Shown here piece after piece: positions 1 to 5,179 of a stretch of 7,253 bases of DNA. A model generated the notes under the pieces. The model saw nothing but the letters and a program-made list of their open reading frames with translations. It was not told the DNA's origin and did not search any database. How positions within the stretch are numbered: the first letter of the stretch is position 1; each line of letters starts with the position of its first letter. Source of the stretch: Caulobacteraceae bacterium (GTDB taxonomy: Bacteria; Pseudomonadota; Alphaproteobacteria; Caulobacterales; Caulobacteraceae). The position numbers and the translations under genes were made by a program. The stretch is taken from positions 1 through 7,253 of the forward strand of contig JAQGII010000064.1 in the NCBI GenBank assembly GCA_028291305.1, written 5' to 3'.

Positions 1-119
1 GCGACCTCATCTACACCGGCACTCCCGCCGGCGTCGGACCCATCAACCCCGGCGACCGCGTCACCGGCGGCGTCGACGGACTCGGCGAAATCTCCTTCAC
101 CGTCGGAACAAAAGCTTAG
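1..119 (+). CDS. FAH-superfamily hydrolase, C-terminal fragment
   Basis: This is the last 38 codons of a gene that begins left of the window; the reading frame starts at base 3 and ends with TAG at 117-119. The tail carries the C-terminal hallmark of the fumarylacetoacetate hydrolase superfamily: an aspartate and hydrophobic strand leading into TGTPAGVG, then PGDRV and a final strand around [11 protein letters not shown]. Members hydrolyse or hydrate acylpyruvates such as fumarylpyruvate, fumarylacetoacetate and 2-keto-4-pentenoates. The short [10 protein letters not shown]...PGD spacing resembles fumarylpyruvate hydrolase/YcgM-type proteins more than the longer TGTPSGVGAGRGEFLKPGD loop of the second FAH gene at 5176-6147, so the two are not a recent duplication. 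The catalytic His and acidic metal ligands lie outside the window, so activity cannot be judged. It converges on the transporter gene and is probably the end of a separate forward operon. Confidence 0.85.
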   Translation, partial: DLIYTGTPAGVGPINPGDRVTGGVDGLGEISFTVGTKA

Positions 120-278
120 GACACGCCGTCCCGGCCAACTCTCCAGGAAAGCGTCCGGCGGCGCCTGCGCCAGATAGACCATGGGCGGGCGCAAGCGCTT
201 CCCGGCGATTCAAAGCCTGAATCGCCGGGAAGCGGGCGAACCGGAGCCCCGTCCGCAGGGGTAGGGTCACCCCTCAGA
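120..278. other. Convergent intergenic spacer
   Basis: This 159-bp gap lies between two gene ends: the forward FAH fragment stops at 119 and the reverse transporter stops at 279. It holds one clear structure, the stem-loop at 196-234 listed separately. I see no open frame with a ribosome site. Confidence 0.7.
196..234. terminator. Perfect 17-bp stem-loop between convergent genes
   Basis: The arms 196-212 (CGCTTCCCGGCGATTCA) and 218-234 are exact reverse complements around a 5-nt loop (AAGCC). The position between two convergent stop codons suits a bidirectional terminator. Neither side has a clear T-run, so it is not a canonical intrinsic terminator. It may act as a 3'-end stabilising or processing hairpin, or together with Rho. 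The structure is seen directly; the termination role is inferred. Confidence 0.7.
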
Positions 279-1670
279 TCATGTCGCTTCCAGGACGGGT
301 TCCGACATCGGCTCCGCCTTGCGATTGAGCGAGATGCCGTCGAAGCGACGGAGGCAGAGCTGCAGCAGCGTGAAGCAGGCCGCGGCGCCGATGAGCATCG
401 GCACCACAGGGACGAGGAACAACTGGCTGATCGGCAGCTTCATGCCGATCAGCCAGCCGCCGATCACCGGGCTGAGGATGGAGGCGAAGCGCCCGACGCC
501 GTAGCACCAGCCGATGCCGTTGGCGCGGACTTCGGTCGGATAGATGACCCCCGCGACCGCGCCCATGCTGAGCGTGATGCCCACCAGGCAGAAGCCGGCG
601 ACGAAAATCGAGGCGCCGAGCAGGAAGAGCGAGTGGCCGATCAGGCCGATGACCGCGACCGCCGGGCAGGCGACCACGTACAGGACGACGACCGTGGCCA
701 CGCCGTACTTGTCCACCAAGCGGCTGGAAACCAGCGCGCCGAGGATGCCGCCAACGTCAAACATCGCAGCCGCGACGGCCGTCTGGGTGATCGTCAAGCC
801 GTCGTCACGGAAGAGAATGGGCATCCACCCATGCAGGAAGTAGTTCGCCGACAAAAACGTCATGTACAGGAGCCAGAGGATCGGGGTGATCCACATCAGT
901 CCATCGCCAAACAGCTGCTTGATGTGAAAGCGCTGTGCACCGCCAAGCTGGGTTCCCGGAACAACAAACGTAGAGCCGCTGTTGGCTTGCAAGCGCGGAT
1001 CGAGCGCGCTGGCGACACGCCAGATTTTGCTGATCGCCCGCTTCTTGACGACCATGAATTTCAGGGACTCGGGCAGCAGGAAAAAGCCCGCCACGCCGAT
1101 GAGCAGCGGCGCGATCCCGCCGACGATAAAGAGCGGTCGCCACCCGTGGGCGCCCTCCATGAGGCCGCTGGCCACCGCAGGCAACATGGAGCCGAAGGTG
1201 AGGCCGATCTGGGCCATCACGATCATGGTCGCCCGCATGCGCTTGGGCGCATATTCCGCGACGAGGGCCACGGAATTGGCGGGAACCCCGCCCAGACCGA
1301 TGCCGCACACGAAGCGCAGAACGAGGAGTTGCGGCAGGTCCTGGGCGAAGGCGGTCAGCAAGGACACCACGCCAAAGATGGCGGCGCCCCAGAGAAGGGC
1401 GGGGCGCCGTCCAAACCGGTCGCCGATCCAGCCGAACAGGGGCGCCCCGAACAGCATGCCGACCAGGCTGGCGCTGAATACGGGTCCTAGCGCCGAGCGA
1501 TCTATGTGCAACATCTTCACAATACCGGGCGCTGCAAACCCGATGCCCTGCAAGTCGTATCCGTCGGCAATCATGAAGAGAAAAAGAAGTATGACCAATT
1601 TAACGTGGAATGGTCGGATGGGTTGGTCGTCAATTAATTTTGAAACATCAATTACATTACTATCGCTCAC
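279..1670 (-). CDS. MFS transporter, aromatic acid:H+ symporter (AAHS) family
   Basis: A 463-aa, 12-helix inner-membrane carrier that probably imports an aromatic acid with protons. AAHS hallmarks are visible: DGYD at about residues 36-39 in the first helix (PcaK-type carriers have DGFD), GWIGDRFGRRP at 80-90 in the loop between helices 2 and 3, RFVCGIGLGGVPAN at 119-132 in helix 4, and PES at 200-202 after helix 6. The hydrophobic segments are spaced as two six-helix halves with a central loop at about 205-255. The start is GTG at 1670-1668, chosen because GGGGAGGAA (1684-1676) sits 5 nt upstream, one of the best ribosome sites in the window. The first codons are strikingly AT-rich. It is the last gene of the reverse block, 113 bp after the UbiX gene, and that gap contains two palindromes, so it may have extra local control. 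Family assignment is firm; the substrate (benzoate-, protocatechuate- or phenylpropanoid-like) is unknown. Confidence 0.93.
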   Translation of the reverse strand: MSDSNVIDVSKLIDDQPIRPFHVKLVILLFLFMIADGYDLQGIGFAAPGIVKMLHIDRSALGPVFSASLVGMLFGAPLFGWIGDRFGRRPALLWGAAIFGVVSLLTAFAQDLPQLLVLRFVCGIGLGGVPANSVALVAEYAPKRMRATMIVMAQIGLTFGSMLPAVASGLMEGAHGWRPLFIVGGIAPLLIGVAGFFLLPESLKFMVVKKRAISKIWRVASALDPRLQANSGSTFVVPGTQLGGAQRFHIKQLFGDGLMWITPILWLLYMTFLSANYFLHGWMPILFRDDGLTITQTAVAAAMFDVGGILGALVSSRLVDKYGVATVVVLYVVACPAVAVIGLIGHSLFLLGASIFVAGFCLVGITLSMGAVAGVIYPTEVRANGIGWCYGVGRFASILSPVIGGWLIGMKLPISQLFLVPVVPMLIGAAACFTLLQLCLRRFDGISLNRKAEPMSEPVLEAT

Positions 1671-1675
1671 AGTAT

Positions 1676-1684
1676 TTCCTCCCC
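1676..1684 (-). promoter_or_regulatory. Strong Shine-Dalgarno site deciding a GTG start
   Basis: On the reverse strand GGGGAGGAA is followed by ATACT (the first A shared with the motif end) and GTG at 1670. This near-perfect anti-16S match decides the transporter's GTG start, as no ATG in frame nearby is better placed. Confidence 0.8.
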
Positions 1685-1701
1685 GCGTTTGTTATTTGAT
1701 G

Positions 1702-1730
1702 CGATGCGCATCGAAGATCCTCAGATCTGA
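1702..1730. promoter_or_regulatory. Two tandem perfect palindromes upstream of the transporter
   Basis: CGATGCGCATCG at 1702-1713 (12 bp) and TCAGATCTGA at 1721-1730 (10 bp) are each perfect dyads with no spacer, 7 bp apart. They lie 32-60 bp upstream of the transporter GTG in the 113-bp gap after the UbiX gene. Dyads without a loop suit protein binding better than RNA hairpins, so they could be operator sites for a local promoter. I see no convincing -35/-10 pair, and the function is inferred. Confidence 0.4.
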
Positions 1731-1783
1731 ACTCAAAGGGTGGCGGGCGGCGATCCGTCCGCAGGTCTATCGGCTGCGGCCGC

Positions 1784-2341
1784 TCAGTCCTTCCATCGCC
1801 TGATGGCAACATCCAGGTCAAACAAATCCAGGGCGCGGCCGATGGTATGGTTGATCATCTCGTCGAGCGTTTTCGGCTTGGCGTAGAAGGCGGGAACCGG
1901 CGGCGCGATAATGCCGCCCATCTCGGTGACGGCCGCCATGCTCCGCAGATGTCCTGCATGCAAAGGCGTTTCCCGCACCATAAGCACCAGGCGCCGCCTT
2001 TCTTTGAGCACAACGTCGGCGGCCCGGGACAGCAGGCTGGAGGTCACGCCGCTGGAAATCTCCGACAGGCTGCGTATGGAGCAGGGTGCGACCAGCATCC
2101 CCATCGTCTTGAAGGACCCGCTGGATATGGCGGCCCCGATGTCGTCGATCCGGTAGTTCACGGCCGCCAGACGCTCGACATCCGCGATTTTCACGTCCGT
2201 TTCATGGGCGAGCGTGACCTGCGCCGCGCGGCTCATGACCAGGTGGGTCTCGACGCCGGCGTCGCGCAGCATCTCCAAGGCGCGAATACCGTAAATGACG
2301 CCGGAAGCGCCTGAAATTCCAACGATTAGACGCTTGTTCAT
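1784..2341 (-). CDS. ubiX-like: UbiX/Pad1-family flavin prenyltransferase
   Basis: A 185-aa cytoplasmic flavoprotein. UbiX enzymes join reduced FMN to the dimethylallyl group of dimethylallyl phosphate to make prenylated FMN, the cofactor of UbiD-type decarboxylases. Visible family features are VGISGASGVIYG at about residues 7-18 (phosphate/FMN loop), ETHLVMS at 31-37, SSGSF at 73-77, APCSIRSLSEISSG at 85-98, RETPLHAGHLRSM at 123-135, TEMGGIIAPPVPAFY at 139-153 with the conserved Glu140, and a C-terminal amphipathic GRALDLFDL...RRW segment. Length matches the family. The ATG at 2341 is preferred to an ATG 12 codons upstream because homologues begin directly before KRLIVGISGASG, because GGGGAAC precedes it, and because it forms an ATGA overlap with the stop of the FMN-reductase gene. 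No UbiD partner is encoded in the window. It may serve an aromatic-acid decarboxylase nearby (Bsd/Vdc-type systems) rather than ubiquinone synthesis. Confidence 0.93.
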   Translation of the reverse strand: MNKRLIVGISGASGVIYGIRALEMLRDAGVETHLVMSRAAQVTLAHETDVKIADVERLAAVNYRIDDIGAAISSGSFKTMGMLVAPCSIRSLSEISSGVTSSLLSRAADVVLKERRRLVLMVRETPLHAGHLRSMAAVTEMGGIIAPPVPAFYAKPKTLDEMINHTIGRALDLFDLDVAIRRWKD

Positions 2342-2904
2342 ACCGTTCCCCATTCTCCATCGCGGACGCGGCGGCAATATTCGGCGAGCTTATGCGTAGC
2401 GGCCAAGGCGAACGATAGGTTGGCTTTGTCGACGAAACGCCCGTCGCGGATTTTGTCGACGATCCCGCCCATGACGATTTGCCGCCCTGGAACAATAAAG
2501 GCGTGCGCCGCCAGCAAAGTCTCATGAAGCTGCGCCTGGGCGCGCACGCCGCCGGTGAAAGCGGGGGAATTCGAAATGATCAGGGTCGGTTTATCCTTGA
2601 GCGCCGATTTTCCGCTGGGACGCGACGCCCAATCCAGGGCGTTCTTGAGGACGCCGGGGATGCCGTGGTTGTACTCCGGCGTGCAGATCACCAGGCCGTC
2701 GGCCGCGGCGATCGCGTTCCGGAAGGCTTGCACGGCCTCCAGCGCCTCCGCCCCGTCCGTGTCCTCGTTGTAGAGCGGCAGGTGCGGGGAGGCGACGTCA
2801 AAACGAATCCCCTCGCCCAGCTCGGCCTGCAACTCCTGCAAGATGGCGGTCGAATAGGAGGCGCGACGAAGGCTGCCGGTCAGTCCAAGAAGATGTGTCG
2901 TCAC
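2338..2904 (-). CDS. NADPH-dependent FMN reductase (flavodoxin-like fold)
   Basis: A 188-aa protein of the NADPH-dependent FMN reductase/quinone reductase family (ChrR/YieF/ArsH relatives). Motifs are GLTGSLRRASYS at about residues 7-18 (FMN phosphate loop), LPLYNED at 42-48, TPEYNHGIPGVLKNALDW at 75-92 and SNSPAFTGG at 111-119 (flavin-ring contacts). The whole domain is present and of usual length. It reduces FMN, or a bound-flavin substrate such as a quinone, with NAD(P)H. It overlaps the following UbiX gene by 4 bp (ATGA), so the two are probably translated together; since UbiX consumes reduced FMN, this protein plausibly supplies it (inference). The GTG start at 2904 has no good ribosome site directly in front. 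A 6-codon ATG frame with a GAGGAT site ends on it (see 2901-2921). A detoxifying quinone reductase is the alternative role. Confidence 0.9.
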   Translation of the reverse strand: MTTHLLGLTGSLRRASYSTAILQELQAELGEGIRFDVASPHLPLYNEDTDGAEALEAVQAFRNAIAAADGLVICTPEYNHGIPGVLKNALDWASRPSGKSALKDKPTLIISNSPAFTGGVRAQAQLHETLLAAHAFIVPGRQIVMGGIVDKIRDGRFVDKANLSFALAATHKLAEYCRRVRDGEWGTV

Positions 2905-2921
2905 TGATGAGGGTCCGTCAT
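2901..2921 (-). other. Possible 6-codon leader minicistron (MTDPHQ)
   Basis: On the reverse strand GAGGAT lies about 6-8 nt ahead of an ATG at 2921-2919. That ATG opens a 6-codon frame ending in TGA at 2903-2901, which overlaps the GTG of the FMN-reductase gene (GTGA). The ribosome site fits this tiny frame far better than the GTG itself. It could be a leader that delivers ribosomes by termination-reinitiation, or the reductase may simply start from a weak site. Confidence 0.35.
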
Positions 2922-2932
2922 TTATCTATCCT

Positions 2933-2962
2933 CGCCCGCCGTGACGTATGCAGCGGCGGGCG
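2933..2962 (-). repeat. Inverted repeat next to a ribosome-binding site
   Basis: CGCCCGCCG at 2933-2941 and its exact complement at 2954-2962 enclose a 12-nt loop. In the reverse-strand transcript the hairpin lies between the dioxygenase stop (3045) and the reductase, and its 3' arm runs directly into the GAGGAT ribosome site at 2932-2927. No T-run follows. It may be an mRNA-processing or translation-modulating hairpin; only the structure is seen. Confidence 0.45.
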
Positions 2963-3044
2963 ATGGGCGGAAGGGGCGAATGGTCGAGCTTTCAGCGGTT
3001 CAGCCCTGCACCCTCTGCTTCGGGGACTTTATGGGTTGGGCGGA

Positions 3045-3938
3045 CTAGGGATAGCCGGGGAACGTGCCCGTCGAACCGAAGCCCCACTGGCATCGCAACG
3101 TGTCGTCGGGCCAAACTTTCGGCTTCAACGGCATCTCCTCGTGCCAAGGCCGAGGCTCCCAATATCCGAGTTCCTCGTCCGCCATCAAATCCATCTCGGT
3201 GAAGAATTCGACCCGGATGTTGTCAGGATTGCGATGGTAGGCGGAAATATTGTGACCCACGACGTGACGGGTCGGGCCGAACACGAGGGGAATCTTATTC
3301 TGCGTGAGATACTGGCATGATTCAAACACCGCGCTCCGGTCCCGAAGTTCAAAGGCAATGTGAAGCAGAGCTTGTTGCTCATGTTTGATGAAATTCAACG
3401 AGTGGTGATCGACGCCGCAGCGGAGGAAGGAGAAGCGATCGCCTATCCAGTCGGACACCCGGAATCCCAGGATGTCGCAATAGAACTTCGTCATCTTTTC
3501 GGCGTCATGCACCCGCGATGCGACATGCCCGAATTTCATCGGCGAGACGCCGATCTGGTTACCGGAAGAAGGCGAGAAGGTGTAGTCCGCGTAGACCTCG
3601 ACCATGGTTCCCATCGGATCCGTGAAGACGATGGCCTGTTTTACGCCGGGCGATATGTCCGTACGCCGTTCGGCCTGAATGCCTTCGTCGTTGAGTTTCG
3701 CCGCAAGCTCGCCGAGATCGCTGCCCGGCTTGACCTGAAAAGCTATGCGGCGCAAAAATCCCCGCTCCGCGCCGCGTTCCAGGGCGACCACTTCCTCCCC
3801 CAGCTGCGTCGCCAGAAAGCAGTGGTTTTCTCCTCTATCGAGGACGGCCAGCCCAACGACTTGGGTCCAATAGTCTATCTGCTGGTCGAGGTCTGGCGTA
3901 CTGAACGTGGCGTGAGCCAATCGTTTTACTTGAATCAT
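3045..3938 (-). CDS. Type I extradiol ring-cleavage dioxygenase (two VOC domains)
   Basis: A 297-aa protein with two vicinal-oxygen-chelate repeats, the layout of catechol 2,3-dioxygenase/BphC enzymes. These use Fe(II) and O2 to cleave a catechol ring beside its hydroxyls. The first domain (about 5-118) is structural. The second (135-250) carries the expected ligands: His138 in KFGHVASRV, His193 in LLHIAFEL and Glu244 in IRVEFF. The extradiol signature occurs as GHNISAYHRNPDNIRVE at 228-244, with Tyr234 and a DHH pair at 178-180 in positions suited to acid-base residues. So it appears active rather than a degenerate glyoxalase-like protein. A Trp/Pro-rich tail (about 258-297) extends beyond the fold. 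The ATG at 3938 has GGAGGA 5 nt upstream. The gene is visibly less GC-rich than the oxidase and FAH genes before it (32 of 60 bases at 3301-3360). The catechol substrate is not known. Confidence 0.92.
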   Translation of the reverse strand: MIQVKRLAHATFSTPDLDQQIDYWTQVVGLAVLDRGENHCFLATQLGEEVVALERGAERGFLRRIAFQVKPGSDLGELAAKLNDEGIQAERRTDISPGVKQAIVFTDPMGTMVEVYADYTFSPSSGNQIGVSPMKFGHVASRVHDAEKMTKFYCDILGFRVSDWIGDRFSFLRCGVDHHSLNFIKHEQQALLHIAFELRDRSAVFESCQYLTQNKIPLVFGPTRHVVGHNISAYHRNPDNIRVEFFTEMDLMADEELGYWEPRPWHEEMPLKPKVWPDDTLRCQWGFGSTGTFPGYP

Positions 3939-3994
3939 CTAATCCTCCGAAATCTTTCCTGTCGGCTCGGCAAACTCGATAGATAGCGTCTTGT

Positions 3995-4013
3995 GCGGCG
4001 CATGGGGCGCCGC
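3995..4013 (-). repeat. GC-rich hairpin just after the oxidase stop codon
   Basis: GCGGCGC (3995-4001) and GCGCCGC (4007-4013) pair around a 5-nt loop, beginning 2 nt after the oxidase stop codon on the reverse strand. No T-run follows, and the dioxygenase gene starts only 57 bp further on. A partial terminator or mRNA-stabilising hairpin that sets relative expression is more likely than a full stop. Confidence 0.4.
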
Positions 4014-4015
4014 CC

Positions 4016-5179
4016 CTAGGTATAGAGGTGCTTGCGCCCGATCTCGGCGACGGTCCGTGTTCCCATCAGTCGCATAGTCATCTCCAATTCCGCCTTGAGC
4101 CGGGCGAGCGTGGCCTGAACGCCCATCGGGCCCCCAAGCGACAGGCCGTAGAGTATTGGCCGGCCGATGCCCACGGCGTTGGCGCCGAGGGCCAGGGCCT
4201 TGAACACGTCCTGGCCGCGGCGGAACCCGCTGTCGACCACCACCGTCAGCTTGCCGTCCGCCGCATCGACGATCCGAGGCAGGACGGTGGTCGAGGCCGG
4301 CGTGTCGTCGAGCTGGCGGCCGCCGTGATTGGACACGTACACCCCTGCGAGTCCGGCTTTGCGCGCCTGCTTCACCAAGTCTGCGCCCAGGACGCCCTTG
4401 ATGAACACCGGCAGGCCGGTGACCTTCTGTACGAACTCGATGTCGTCCCAATTGAGGTCGGGCTTTTTGGTCGACTGGCTCCGAACGGCGAAATTGCCCA
4501 TGGGCAGGAGTTCGCCGGGGCCGGGATAATGGTTGCGGTCGTCGCGCTCGTGATTGCCGCGCACATCGACGTCGATGGTCACCGCCATGGCCAGATAGCC
4601 CGCCGCCTTGGCCCGCATCAGCAGTTCGCGCGCCACGCCCCGGTCCGCCGGCAGATAGACCTGGAACCACTTGGGGCTGGCGCCGGCCGCAGCGATGGCC
4701 TCAAGGGTCGAGGTGGAATAGGTGGAGGGACACATCAGTATGCCCTCGGCGGCGGCGGCCTGGGCGGCGCCGACCTCGGCAGTAGCGTGGACCATGCCGT
4801 AGGTGCCCATCGGCGCGATGAAGAAGGGCGCCGCGACCTTGGCGCCGAGCAGGGTGGTCGAGAGATCGGCGCTGCCCACACCGCTCAGATAGTGCGGCGC
4901 GAGGGTGATGCGCTTCAGCGCCGCCTGGTTCTCGGCGTGGGTCCATTCGTCGCCGGAGGCGCCGGCGATATAATCGAAAGTCCCTTTGGAGAGGACCTGT
5001 TCGCTGCGGGCCTCCAGTTCGCGCAAATTATAGACCGTGACCGGCTGAACCGCGCTGGGAATCGGTCGACGAACGCGGACGGGGGGATCGGTCTCGGCCG
5101 CCGCCGGGGAACTGATCGCGGCAAGCGCTGCGGCGGCCGTGGCTGTGCCCGACAAAAAGCCCCGTCTGTGGCTGATCAC
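4016..5179 (-). CDS. Tat-exported FMN-dependent alpha-hydroxy-acid oxidase (lactate-oxidase-like)
   Basis: A 387-aa FMN enzyme of the glycolate oxidase/lactate oxidase/mandelate dehydrogenase family, which oxidises an L-2-hydroxy acid to a 2-oxo acid. After the leader, the family's TIM barrel shows FDYIAGASGDEW at about 68-79 (closest in wording to bacterial lactate oxidases), FQVY in the substrate/FMN region, TIDVDVRGNHERD, Lys261 in FIKGV, SNHGGRQLD at 283-291 with catalytic His285 and substrate Arg288, DSGFRRGQDVFKALALGA from about 316, and GRP. All key residues are present. The N-terminus has a twin-arginine signal, SHRRGFLSG (Arg5-Arg6), then an Ala-rich core and AAA at 26-28 as the likely cleavage site, so it should be exported folded with FMN. 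The GTG start at 5179 is fixed by the position of that signal, by AGAGGGAACC upstream (5190-5181), and by the GTGA overlap with the FAH stop. The substrate could be lactate or an aryl hydroxy acid such as a mandelate. Confidence 0.93.
   Translation of the reverse strand: MISHRRGFLSGTATAAAALAAISSPAAAETDPPVRVRRPIPSAVQPVTVYNLRELEARSEQVLSKGTFDYIAGASGDEWTHAENQAALKRITLAPHYLSGVGSADLSTTLLGAKVAAPFFIAPMGTYGMVHATAEVGAAQAAAAEGILMCPSTYSTSTLEAIAAAGASPKWFQVYLPADRGVARELLMRAKAAGYLAMAVTIDVDVRGNHERDDRNHYPGPGELLPMGNFAVRSQSTKKPDLNWDDIEFVQKVTGLPVFIKGVLGADLVKQARKAGLAGVYVSNHGGRQLDDTPASTTVLPRIVDAADGKLTVVVDSGFRRGQDVFKALALGANAVGIGRPILYGLSLGGPMGVQATLARLKAELEMTMRLMGTRTVAEIGRKHLYT

Noticed and set aside
633..1490. Forward open frame of 285 codons opposite the transporter
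   Set aside because: The composition is Asp/Arg/His/Gln-rich and low in hydrophobics. It is the complement of a clear 12-helix membrane protein, so it is a shadow frame.
2342..2377. Upstream ATG extending the UbiX protein by 12 residues
   Set aside because: The extension (PPRPRWRMGNG) is just the reductase C-terminus read in another frame. The ATGA overlap and the family N-terminus support 2341.
3939..4670. Reverse frame of 243 codons overlapping the oxidase in another phase
   Set aside because: It is Arg/Gly/Pro-rich with no motif, and the oxidase frame in the same place carries SNHGGRQLD and DSGFRRG. Not a gene.
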